DNA from: a virus
Strand: one strand, 5' to 3'
Virus record (IMG/VR): IMGVR_UViG_3300044845_000220
Coordinates: 1-41,116 of that record
DNA length: 41,116 nucleotides
This document shows positions 13,695 to 20,149 of the stretch, piece after piece. Under the pieces are notes generated by a model. It ran no database searches and was not told where the DNA came from. It saw only the letters and a list, made by a program, of their open reading frames with translations. Within the stretch, counting starts at the first letter, position 1; each line of letters opens with the position of its first letter. The translations under genes and the position numbers were made by a program.

Positions 13695-14801
13695 TCAGGC
13701 AAGCAAGGCGGGCAGGGGTTGGGCACGCACATGAGACCAATTGAGGTAGTAGCAGAGCACCTCGGCAATCGTACTGGCAGACTTGCCATTGCGCACGAAG
13801 TCGTGCATCGCGGCAATATCGCGGTCGAGCGCGGCTTTGTAGATGTCTTGCTCATACGAGGACAGGTCTTGCTCACGCGTGAAGGTCGTGATGCTTGGCA
13901 CCCAGTTGTCGAAGATGGTATCAATGGTAGCCATGGGCATGGCCTCGAGACACGCCTCGACCGCCTCCACATCTGCGTCAAACAGATACTCACCAAGCAG
14001 CTCGATGTCCTCCAGGGTCATGGACTCAGCGTCAATCATCTCATCATCGACCCACTCGTAGTCGTCCTCGTTGAACTTGGGGTCGTGCGCTGATACAGAC
14101 GCCTTGCGTGGTGCGACCTCCCCCATGTACATATCGTCATAGATGTCATCGCTGCCCCAGCCGCCATACTTGCCGTAGTTGGAATACCGGCTGGCGTGCT
14201 TGCTAGACGAGTAGTATGTGGGTATCAGGCGTGTGGGTCTCCATGCGTAGGTGTTGCTGAACCACAGCCCATCATGCTCGATGCCTTGGTCGTAGTTGAC
14301 ATGGGACATACGCCCCTCGCCGTCCATGAACACAAAGCGGTTGTCGCCGATGTAGTCAGCAACCATGGTCAAGAACGCTTCGTTGTGGATAAGCGCAGGA
14401 TGGTCATGCACAGGGTCAGCAAGGTAGGTCTTGATGAAGTGCCAAGTGTCAGACTTGGTGGTGTCAGCGGCATTGCCTGTCTTCAACACGCCGTTGTGCA
14501 TCATGGCAACATAGCCAGGGACAACATCGTAGGGGTGGCAGTTGATGAGGTCAGTGTCGCCATGCGTAGTCCAGCGGAAGTGGATTGCCAACTCGCGGTC
14601 ATCGTTGGGCAGCTTGGTGATGAACGCAGTCGCATCGGCTTGGCTCTTGGGCAGAACCTTGACGACCTTCAACCCCTTGGTTGTTGAGTACATGATGCCG
14701 ATACCATCGGGGTTCGATGCGTAGATGTCAGCGATGAGGCCGTTGGTGTCGAGCAGGGTCGAGCGGATTTTGGCAGACTTGCCAGTGATGATGAGACACA
14801 T
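13695..14801 (-). CDS. Class II glutamine amidotransferase-like protein (368 aa)
   Basis: MCLIITG at the start places Cys2 as the N-terminal nucleophile of the class II glutamine amidotransferase (Ntn hydrolase) family after Met removal. Further motifs are NPDGIGIMY (29-37), FRWTTHGDTDLINCHPY (74-90, the RxxTHG and NxHP loop) and MMHNGVL (99-105), all typical of the glutaminase fold. These enzymes release ammonia from glutamine and pass it to a partner synthetase. Residues about 200-250 are a Tyr/Ser/Gly/Asp-rich insertion, and the C-terminal 115 residues are an acidic helical region unlike standard members. The partner is probably the amidoligase immediately upstream (27 bases apart), with a terminator straight after. 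Confidence 0.8.
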   Translation of the reverse strand: MCLIITGKSAKIRSTLLDTNGLIADIYASNPDGIGIMYSTTKGLKVVKVLPKSQADATAFITKLPNDDRELAIHFRWTTHGDTDLINCHPYDVVPGYVAMMHNGVLKTGNAADTTKSDTWHFIKTYLADPVHDHPALIHNEAFLTMVADYIGDNRFVFMDGEGRMSHVNYDQGIEHDGLWFSNTYAWRPTRLIPTYYSSSKHASRYSNYGKYGGWGSDDIYDDMYMGEVAPRKASVSAHDPKFNEDDYEWVDDEMIDAESMTLEDIELLGEYLFDADVEAVEACLEAMPMATIDTIFDNWVPSITTFTREQDLSSYEQDIYKAALDRDIAAMHDFVRNGKSASTIAEVLCYYLNWSHVRAQPLPALLA

Positions 14802-14828
14802 AGTGATTTTTCCTTGATTGTTATTTGA

Positions 14829-16700
14829 TTAAACGCGGTCAACACACAGCAACTCAGCGGGTGCTGAATTCTTGGCGGTAGCACGGCGGCGCACGCCATA
14901 CCAGTCGGCAAGGTTGGGATAGGTGTTGTTGGTGGTACGCAACCACTTGATGAAGCTCGAGTAGTCAAGGTCGCGGTAGCTTGCGACACGGCAGAACATG
15001 ACAGCGGCATGGGTGAACTCGATCTGCGCCAATATGCGCTCACGCTTGAGAGACGAGCGGAAGATGCGAAGCTCGATGGTGTTGAAGCTGCGCTCACCGA
15101 CATACTGCACACCCAAGCGGTCAGCCTCGGAACGCTTCAAGCAGGTCGTGTTGACCATGCGGTAGCGGCGTGTGCTCTTGCTCTTGATAGCGTGCTTGGG
15201 GTTGTCGAGGATGTCTTGCTCTTCTGCCGCGCAGTACTCACGCGCTTGCTTGTCCACAGAGGGGTGGCGACCAGCGATACGGCGAATGAAGTCCACATTG
15301 GTGTTGGAGTTGATGAGCATGAGGAATTTGCCCAGCGTCATTGCCGTGAAGGCACGAGAGTCGATGTGGATGTGCATACCGCAAGAACCTATATCCCAGG
15401 CAGAAAACTGCGCTGGTATGCCTTCGCCGAACCAGTTGCTAAAGCGCGTGATGTGCTCGTCTAGTTTGCGTGGTGCAGTCACGACCTCGAAGCCGCCAGG
15501 GGGCAGCGAACCATCGGACTTGCATACGCAGTAGTCTTCGCCCAGTGCGCCGCGCACAAGCTCAACCGCTGAGCCTACGCTCCCCGATGTTGCCATCTCA
15601 AGCTCGATGCCTATGAGTAGGTCACCGAACGGAGACGGCGTGAAGCTCGTGTCCCTTGCCACAAAGTCTGTGACCACAGTCATGTAGCTCATCAAGCGAT
15701 TGGGTTCCTCCGCAGCGGTGTAGTCGTCATCGTCATCATCGTTCTCTGCCAACTCGGAGTCGCGGTCGTATGAGTAGTACGCGTCCTCACGCTCAGACCA
15801 CATAGCATCGTCTGACTGCCAGTACTCTTCCTGGTCTTCGACCCATACTGCGCGGTCGTCACGGCACGCCGCACACCATGTACGCATACGCCCACCATCG
15901 CGCACCTCAACAGTCTCGTGCGCGGGCACCACATGATCGCAGTAGGTTTGCTCCAGGTTGGTCATGACACCTGCGTCACTCAGCGCTGACTCAATAGCAG
16001 GAAACGCTTCAATCATGCGCTCCATGTGGTAGCCCGTGACGGTGTCTGCAAACCAATCATCGAAATCGCCAGCATCCTGGTCTTTGATTGCTTCGCGCAC
16101 CTTAGCGCCCAACTGCTTGAAAGTGCTACGCATATACACGAATCTTTGCGCGTCAATGCGCACACCCTTGTAGTACGCCGTGGTTTCCCGTGCACGATCT
16201 AGCCCCAGCTTGATGCGTGCGTTGCGTCTGATGCGATCTAGTCGTGCGCCAATCAGCGCGGACTTGCGTCCGTAGAACGGAGAGTCCAGCAAGCCAAGCA
16301 GTCTTTGTTGCACCGCATACCCCTCGTAGTTGAACCATGCACGCTCAGCCCCAGTCAGCGGCTCCACGACATATGACGCCTCGTCAAACGCAACGCTCCA
16401 TGTGTTGTTGTCGATCATGGACTGCATAGCCTCGTCTATGCTGGTGAGTGACAAGACTGAATTCATATCAGAGTAAGAGCGACTGAGCCACGGGGACTCA
16501 ATGCCTGCACTGCGCGTTGCTTCAACGAAGCAGGTGTTCGGGTTGTTGAACAGACAGGCGTTGGATACGCCCTTGATGGCAAGCCACACACGAGTGTTGA
16601 AAGCTTCGGCTACGAACACATGGCGGTGCTTGATGTGGTTGACGTTTGTTGCGTCAAGATCATCGTTAACGAAAGTAAATGTTGCGTGATAGATTCTCAT
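14829..16700 (-). CDS. Amidoligase-family (COOH-NH2 ligase) protein with novel N-terminal region (623 aa)
   Basis: Residues about 360-575 match the amidoligase fold (glutamine-synthetase-like ATP enzyme): GIELEM (364-369), KSDGSLPPGGFEVVTAP (394-410), CGMHIHID (440-447), RRYRMVNTT near 511-519 and TIELRIFRSS (541-550). These hold the expected metal and ATP ligands (two Glu, Asp, His, Glu/Arg). Such enzymes join a carboxyl group to an amine. The first 360 residues match no fold known to me; they include a possible zinc pair (C254/H256 with C276/C279) and a seven-Asp run. ATG at 16700 follows GGAGAATGCA. A product or substrate cannot be named, but a paired GATase suggests ammonia supply or peptide-amide formation. 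Confidence 0.8.
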   Translation of the reverse strand: MRIYHATFTFVNDDLDATNVNHIKHRHVFVAEAFNTRVWLAIKGVSNACLFNNPNTCFVEATRSAGIESPWLSRSYSDMNSVLSLTSIDEAMQSMIDNNTWSVAFDEASYVVEPLTGAERAWFNYEGYAVQQRLLGLLDSPFYGRKSALIGARLDRIRRNARIKLGLDRARETTAYYKGVRIDAQRFVYMRSTFKQLGAKVREAIKDQDAGDFDDWFADTVTGYHMERMIEAFPAIESALSDAGVMTNLEQTYCDHVVPAHETVEVRDGGRMRTWCAACRDDRAVWVEDQEEYWQSDDAMWSEREDAYYSYDRDSELAENDDDDDDYTAAEEPNRLMSYMTVVTDFVARDTSFTPSPFGDLLIGIELEMATSGSVGSAVELVRGALGEDYCVCKSDGSLPPGGFEVVTAPRKLDEHITRFSNWFGEGIPAQFSAWDIGSCGMHIHIDSRAFTAMTLGKFLMLINSNTNVDFIRRIAGRHPSVDKQAREYCAAEEQDILDNPKHAIKSKSTRRYRMVNTTCLKRSEADRLGVQYVGERSFNTIELRIFRSSLKRERILAQIEFTHAAVMFCRVASYRDLDYSSFIKWLRTTNNTYPNLADWYGVRRRATAKNSAPAELLCVDRV

Positions 16701-16751
16701 TGCATTCTCCAGTTATGGTTGTGTGCCTGTACCCGACAGGCGGCGGTTTGT

Positions 16752-16768
16752 GGGAGAGAGTCTCTCCC
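16752..16768. repeat. Dispersed palindrome GGGAGAGA-N-TCTCTCCC, copy 1
   Basis: A perfect 8-base inverted repeat around one base (G here). It lies three bases after the stop at 16771. A second hairpin (GCCTGT at 16725-16730 with ACAGGC at 16736-16741) follows before the amidoligase ATG. No T-run follows it. Confidence 0.85.
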
Positions 16769-16770
16769 GA

Positions 16771-16974
16771 TTACTGCAAGTGATTTTCAATTTCATTCAA
16801 AATACACATAGCAATGTCTTGCTGGTTCAGCACCAGTGCGCCCTGCACCTGGATAACTAAGTCGAGCAAGCGTGCGCGTTCAGCGTCAGCCAGGGCTGAC
16901 TGCGCGTCTTCTCTGTCGATCAGGTCTTGGTACGCGTCCATGACCGCGTAGTGGTGTGCGTCTAGTCCTTTCAT
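16771..16974 (-). CDS. Helical hypothetical protein (67 aa)
   Basis: The chain is almost wholly helical (HHYAVMDAYQDLIDREDAQS, then RARLLDLVIQVQGALVLNQ) with no catalytic motif. It overlaps the 59-residue gene upstream by ATGA and ends just before palindrome copy 1. It is the last gene before the amidoligase/GATase pair. Function is unknown. Confidence 0.6.
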   Translation of the reverse strand: MKGLDAHHYAVMDAYQDLIDREDAQSALADAERARLLDLVIQVQGALVLNQQDIAMCILNEIENHLQ

Positions 16975-17150
16975 GTTGTCTCTCCTTGTGTTGCTTCGTT
17001 AACCAGCTTGTGTGCTAGGTTCAGCGTCATCGTAGCCACCAACATGGCGATGGCTTTCTCTGACCCGCTGAATCGCTCGCAGTACGCCATTAATTCATCG
17101 AGTGAATCGGGCGTGGCTACAAAGCCTGTCTTTGGTATCGGGTTCTTCAT
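16971..17150 (-). CDS. 59-residue hypothetical protein
   Basis: ATG at 17150 follows GGAGAAAGCAA. The chain starts MKNPIPKTGFVATPDSLDEL, and a hydrophobic helical part follows (EKAIAMLVATMTLNLAHKLV). That part could be amphipathic or weakly membrane-seeking. It overlaps both neighbours by ATGA and is just below common length cut-offs. Function is unknown. Confidence 0.6.
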   Translation of the reverse strand: MKNPIPKTGFVATPDSLDELMAYCERFSGSEKAIAMLVATMTLNLAHKLVNEATQGETT

Positions 17151-17341
17151 TTGCTTTCTCCTTCGGGTTCATATGCGTGGCAGCGTGCGGCAATGTCTCG
17201 GCAATCCCGGTCTGCTTTGATGTTTTCTTCCGTATTCATGGATGGTGTTGGTGCTACCCGCCTGCCATTTACTGGACAGACAAGTTCGACACGATGAGCC
17301 CCACTTTGTCGAGAGTGGGCGCAGTTTCTACAAGATTTCAT
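17147..17341 (-). CDS. Small Cys-rich (zinc-ribbon-like) protein (64 aa)
   Basis: It begins MKSCRNCAHSR, with more Cys at 22, 47 and 54 (LVCPVNG, DRDCRD, ARCHAYEP). This is a plausible zinc-binding arrangement like small phage zinc-ribbon proteins. GGAGAAAGCAA precedes the ATG at 17341. It overlaps both flanking genes by four bases. Function is unknown. Confidence 0.65.
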   Translation of the reverse strand: MKSCRNCAHSRQSGAHRVELVCPVNGRRVAPTPSMNTEENIKADRDCRDIAARCHAYEPEGESK

Positions 17342-17523
17342 TTGCTTTCTCCTTCACTGGTTATGTGTGTCACGCTGGGTTCTTCGCCCCAGCACCCTTG
17401 CCCCTTCTCCATCGCTCTGTGCGCTTGGCGTATTGCCTGCTGTTTGGCGCTGTGTTCGTCATCTGCCTCGACTTCCACATCGGCGTAGTACGACAAGCGC
17501 ACCTGTACTGTGTATCGATTCAT
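17338..17523 (-). CDS. Small phage protein with EVEADDEHSAKQQA motif (61 aa)
   Basis: It starts MNRYTVQVRLSYYADVEVEA with a long helix after it. Proteins with a short strand pair and a VEVEADDExxAxxxA helix recur in phages and bacteria as small unknown domains. GGAGAAGTGAA precedes the ATG. It overlaps the zinc-ribbon-like gene by ATGA. Confidence 0.65.
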   Translation of the reverse strand: MNRYTVQVRLSYYADVEVEADDEHSAKQQAIRQAHRAMEKGQGCWGEEPSVTHITSEGESK

Positions 17524-17535
17524 TTCACTTCTCCT

Positions 17536-17712
17536 TCAAAAGTTACACGGCTCGTGCACAAACAAACCCTCTACTGGCAATTCAACCAATTCAGTCGCAA
17601 GCTGTTGTGCTCTGCGCAGTCTTGCTGCCGCTCTGTATCTCGCACACTTACGCCTGAATTCATGGTGTTTCATCAACGCTAGGTGATGCTGCTTTAGCTT
17701 TCTTACTTTCAT
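17536..17712 (-). CDS. Small basic protein (58 aa)
   Basis: The start at 17712 follows AAGGAGAAAGCAA and is preferred to an upstream start at 17775, which lies in another gene. The first 40 residues are dense in Lys, Arg and His (KVRKLKQHHLALMKHHEFRR), which points to nucleic-acid binding. The rest is helical with a short hydrophobic tail. Function is unknown. Confidence 0.6.
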   Translation of the reverse strand: MKVRKLKQHHLALMKHHEFRRKCARYRAAARLRRAQQLATELVELPVEGLFVHEPCNF

Positions 17713-17723
17713 TTGCTTTCTCC

Positions 17724-17969
17724 TTACTGTTGAACAATGAATGTGTCTACTGGTGCGGGCAGCACCTCTTTCCACTCTGGGTACACCAGCACCATGAGGG
17801 CATACTCGGGGACATCCTCGGCGTGGTCAGACCCAACGAAGTTGAAGTCGTACTCATCCCAAGACACCCACTCATCAACACCCTTGATGGACTCGCCTGT
17901 GTGTTCGTCATACAGAGCGCATCGCAGGTAGCCCTCGGCGAAGGCGACCATTTCTTCTTTCGTTTTCAT
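17724..17969 (-). CDS. Acidic hypothetical protein (81 aa)
   Basis: It starts MKTKEEMVAFAEGYLRCALY and is acidic and aromatic (WVSWDEYDFNFVGSD) with a Pro-rich end. ATG at 17969 shares ATGA with the upstream gene. No recognised domain. It could be a small inhibitor or anti-host protein, but nothing in the sequence shows this. Confidence 0.6.
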   Translation of the reverse strand: MKTKEEMVAFAEGYLRCALYDEHTGESIKGVDEWVSWDEYDFNFVGSDHAEDVPEYALMVLVYPEWKEVLPAPVDTFIVQQ

Positions 17970-18226
17970 TGCAGTTCTCCCACATCAACCTCATAGATGG
18001 GGTTGCAGAACTCGACCACGAACTCGCGGTGTTCGCCCACGATGCGCTCGTCTTCTCCGAACACATAGAAGATGTCGTTGTGGAACCCCAAGCTGCCCTT
18101 GACACCTTCCAATATGTCTGTTGCCATCGAGTCCGTGGCAGCGTTGGGCATGACCACACAGCGGCGCTCAAACCGCTTGTGGTCGTCTTTCCAATAGCCC
18201 TCAATACAGATAACTTTCGCTTTCAT
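17966..18226 (-). CDS. Hypothetical protein (86 aa)
   Basis: The chain (MKAKVICIEGYWKDDHKRFE at the start; FVVEFCNPIYEVDVGELQ at the end) looks like a small alpha/beta protein. AAAGGGGAAACGAA precedes ATG at 18226. It overlaps the next gene by ATGA and follows the 62-residue gene by 13 bases. Function is unknown. Confidence 0.6.
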   Translation of the reverse strand: MKAKVICIEGYWKDDHKRFERRCVVMPNAATDSMATDILEGVKGSLGFHNDIFYVFGEDERIVGEHREFVVEFCNPIYEVDVGELQ

Positions 18227-18239
18227 TTCGTTTCCCCTT

Positions 18240-18428
18240 TCAATAAATTTCAGTCACACGAAAGTCGCCAGCGATTACATCGCCCAGACTCAGCGGCTCG
18301 CCGTCGGTGTAGTAGAAGATGTTTCGGTCTTCTTCTGTCTCTTGCCCATCCCATGAGCCAAGCGAAACAAGCACCGAATACTCGATGGTGGGTAAGTCCA
18401 ACCAATGTCCACGAACATTTACTATCAT
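18240..18428 (-). CDS. Small hypothetical protein (62 aa)
   Basis: ATG at 18428 follows a GGAGGAAAAGCAA site, so it is preferred to the upstream reading from 18599, which would cross the palindrome and overlap the next gene. The chain starts MIVNVRGHWLDLPTIEY and is beta-rich and acidic. It follows palindrome copy 2. Function is unknown. Confidence 0.6.
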   Translation of the reverse strand: MIVNVRGHWLDLPTIEYSVLVSLGSWDGQETEEDRNIFYYTDGEPLSLGDVIAGDFRVTEIY

Positions 18429-18491
18429 TTGCTTTTCCTCCAGGCTATGGTGAAAGCTGTGCGCGGCGTAGCCCAATGCCGAGTACAGCGT

Positions 18492-18508
18492 GGGAGAGAA
18501 TCTCTCCC
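18492..18508. repeat. Dispersed palindrome, copy 2 (central A)
   Basis: Perfect GGGAGAGA-A-TCTCTCCC in the 109-base gap between the 219-residue gene (stop 18538) and the 62-residue gene (start 18428). TGACACCCGTCA lies near it at 18523-18534, a sequence also present at 13686-13697. Confidence 0.85.
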
Positions 18509-18537
18509 GTGAATGTTTCCCCTGACACCCGTCAAGG

Positions 18538-19197
18538 TCACAGTCCATGCCATGTTGTTGGCACAGGTTCGCCCATGGGCAGACGCTTGATGGTGTCAAG
18601 CGCTTGACTGATTTGCTCTATGCGGTCTTTGTCCCCCTCGGTCTGCGCCCGCTCCAGGTCTTTGGTCGTGCGCCTGAGTAGCCTGTCCCTTTGCTTGTTG
18701 TGCAGGATGGCGGGCACTGTCCGCTCAAATGGGCGCTTGCGCTTTGCTCGTACTACAGGCGGTATGGCATCGAACAAGGCAATCACGCGTTCCCTGATGT
18801 GAGACGGCACATGGTCGCACCAGTGCGTGCGCTCGGGGTTCAACTGCATGGGTGTTTGAGATTTTTCCCTCTTGAGTAACTCAAGCTTGCCGCGCAGTGT
18901 GTCGAGCACCTGGATGTAGGCTTGCAAGGCAAGCGTGCGGGCATCCCCAGATTTTGCCGCTTTGTAGCCCAGCATGGAGCGCACGACCTTGCGCTCGTGC
19001 ATGAGCGGCGCAATGAATTCCCCCCAGGTGTGGTCAAGCTGGCGCTTGTGTGCGCGTTGTGCCTTGAGATTTTTCCGCATTTCACGCACTTGCTCTTTCA
19101 CCAGCTCGACCGCTTCGGGCGAGTCGTACCGCTTGCTCAGTGCGTTGTGCAAGTCGCGCTCACTCATTTGGGTGTAGCTCGATAGTCCTTTTGGCAT
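18538..19197 (-). CDS. Basic helical protein of unknown function (219 aa)
   Basis: The start MPKGLSSYTQMSERDLHNAL at 19197 follows AAAAAGGACACATC. An earlier reading from 19266 would run into the inverted repeat. The chain is rich in Lys and Arg with long helices (VREMRKNLKAQRAHKRQ near 33-49; RLLRRTTKDLERAQTEGDK late). That suggests nucleic-acid binding. It is the first gene downstream of the candidate origin on this strand, so an initiator or origin-binding role is worth testing, but no replication-initiator motif is seen. Confidence 0.6.
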   Translation of the reverse strand: MPKGLSSYTQMSERDLHNALSKRYDSPEAVELVKEQVREMRKNLKAQRAHKRQLDHTWGEFIAPLMHERKVVRSMLGYKAAKSGDARTLALQAYIQVLDTLRGKLELLKREKSQTPMQLNPERTHWCDHVPSHIRERVIALFDAIPPVVRAKRKRPFERTVPAILHNKQRDRLLRRTTKDLERAQTEGDKDRIEQISQALDTIKRLPMGEPVPTTWHGL

Positions 19198-19239
19198 GAT
19201 GTGTCCTTTTTCGGTCTGTAAGTATCCATGATTAGAGCA

Positions 19240-19315
19240 ACTTTCCCCCCGTTTGGACAGTTGCAAGTGCTTGATTGTACGCGGGTATGCGCTGTACTGT
19301 CCACTCTATCTATCT
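19240..19315 (+). repeat. Left arm of interrupted inverted repeat
   Basis: Conserved blocks in order: ACTTTCCCCCCG, TGGACA, AAGTGCTTGATT, ACTGTCC, then CTATCTATCT. The same blocks occur in reverse complement and in mirror order at 19450-19525, with gaps of 2, 5 and 19-20 bases matching in both arms. Confidence 0.8.
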
Positions 19316-19340
19316 GTTTGGGAAGTGCACTATAGCAAAT

Positions 19341-19357
19341 GGGAGAGAGTCTTTCCC
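19341..19357. repeat. Dispersed palindrome, copy 3 (one mismatch)
   Basis: GGGAGAGA-G-TCTTTCCC lies between the two arms of the inverted repeat. It has one T in place of C in the right half. Confidence 0.75.
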
Positions 19358-19449
19358 GCTAACTCATGCCAGGTTTCTCAAGCTGATAAATCCGGCAATT
19401 CTGAACGCGCACGAGTACACATCTCTATATCTATATCTATATAAATATA

Positions 19450-19525
19450 GATAGATAGATAGGACAGTGTGTGCCCACGCTGTATATGAATCAAGCACTT
19501 ACGCTTGTCCACGCGGGGGGAAAGT
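19450..19525 (-). repeat. Right arm of interrupted inverted repeat
   Basis: Reverse complement of the left arm in blocks: AGATAGATAG, GGACAGT (19462), AATCAAGCACTT (19489-19500), TGTCCA (19506), CGGGGGGAAAGT (19514-19525). Bases between the blocks differ from those in the left arm, so the blocks, not the spacers, are conserved. Confidence 0.8.
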
Positions 19526-19561
19526 GCATCTAATCTGGGATAGCTATTTTTTGCTTAAAAA

Positions 19562-19777
19562 CTAGGCAGTTTGTGCACTAAGTTGGTGCGGAATGGGTAC
19601 TCCGATGGATTCGAGGTAGTTGGCGCAGACTTCTGCGCTTGTGTGAAGGCGTGCTTCACGCCCTACGCAGGTCTCCCACATCTGGACTTCGCGCCAGCGT
19701 TTGCCGCCCCGCTCAAGGCAGGGGATGTAGGACTTGATGACCACTCCGTTGATGGTCAGGTTGGTGTGCTTTTTCAT
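19562..19777 (-). CDS. Small hypothetical protein (71 aa)
   Basis: ATG at 19777 follows AACTGGAGAAGCAAC, the ribosome site used by several genes here. The chain (MKKHTNLTINGVVIKSYIPC; then a basic RGGKRWREVQMWETC) is basic at its centre with two Cys. It ends at the edge of the candidate origin and might bind it. This is a guess from position and charge only. Confidence 0.6.
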   Translation of the reverse strand: MKKHTNLTINGVVIKSYIPCLERGGKRWREVQMWETCVGREARLHTSAEVCANYLESIGVPIPHQLSAQTA

Positions 19778-19794
19778 GTTGCTTCTCCAGTTGC

Positions 19795-19811
19795 GGGAGA
19801 GAATCTCTCCC
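19795..19811. repeat. Dispersed palindrome, copy 4 (central A)
   Basis: Perfect GGGAGAGA-A-TCTCTCCC in the 94-base gap between the 47-residue and 71-residue genes, just upstream of the AACTGGAGAAGCAAC ribosome site. It could pair in the mRNA leader. Confidence 0.85.
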
Positions 19812-19871
19812 AGGGTTCTGCAAGGCGCAGGGTTGCCCAGCAAGCACAGCACGCTGTGCTTGCGGAGGTTC

Positions 19872-20015
19872 CTACAGTTCTCCACCTGCGAGGAAGGCAA
19901 GGAGGGTGTCGCTGTCCACGAATTCGCCATCGAGGGCTTGTTCGTGTGCCGCATCAAAGAAGGTGTCGTGCGTCTCGAGGACGCACAGGTAGGGGTTGTT
20001 TTTGTACAGGGGCAT
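19872..20015 (-). CDS. 47-residue acidic protein
   Basis: ATG at 20015 follows TTGGAGAATCAA and starts MPLYKNNPYLCVLETHDTFF. The end (DGEFVDSDTLLAFLAGGEL) is acidic and helical. A longer reading from 20057 would start before the ribosome site. Function is unknown. Confidence 0.5.
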   Translation of the reverse strand: MPLYKNNPYLCVLETHDTFFDAAHEQALDGEFVDSDTLLAFLAGGEL

Positions 20016-20093
20016 TTGATTCTCCAAGTAGCGGACAGGATAGTCCCCACAGCACACCCTTGTGGGATGCGCTGTAAGAATTCCCGTTGGACA

Positions 20094-20125
20094 GGAAAAG
20101 AAACAACGGCGCAGGACGCCGTTGT
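20094..20125 (-). terminator. Rho-independent terminator after the 151-aa gene
   Basis: On the minus strand a 9-base stem (ACAACGGCG / CGCCGTTGT) around a TCCTG loop is followed by TTCTTTTCC. It lies about 25 bases after the stop at 20150 and just past palindrome copy 5. A half-site GTTGGACA (20086-20093) follows its tail. Confidence 0.75.
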
Positions 20126-20130
20126 CGCTT

Positions 20131-20146
20131 GGGAGAGAATCTCTCC
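20131..20146. repeat. Dispersed palindrome, copy 5 (last base differs)
   Basis: GGGAGAGA-A-TCTCTCC followed by G instead of C. It begins three bases after the stop at 20150 and lies just before the terminator stem. Confidence 0.8.
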
Positions 20147-20149
20147 GGA

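Larger units (their letters stand above)
19198..19561. other. 364-base non-coding region, candidate replication origin
   Basis: No credible gene is visible. The region holds two inverted arms (19240-19315 and 19450-19525), palindrome copy 3, and an AT-rich tract at 19421-19461 built of TATCTA/TAGATA repeats. The AT-rich tract contains a perfect 20-base palindrome, TATCTATATAAATATAGATA (19434-19453). Inverted blocks around an easily opened AT tract are typical of phage origins. The origin call is inference. Confidence 0.5.
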
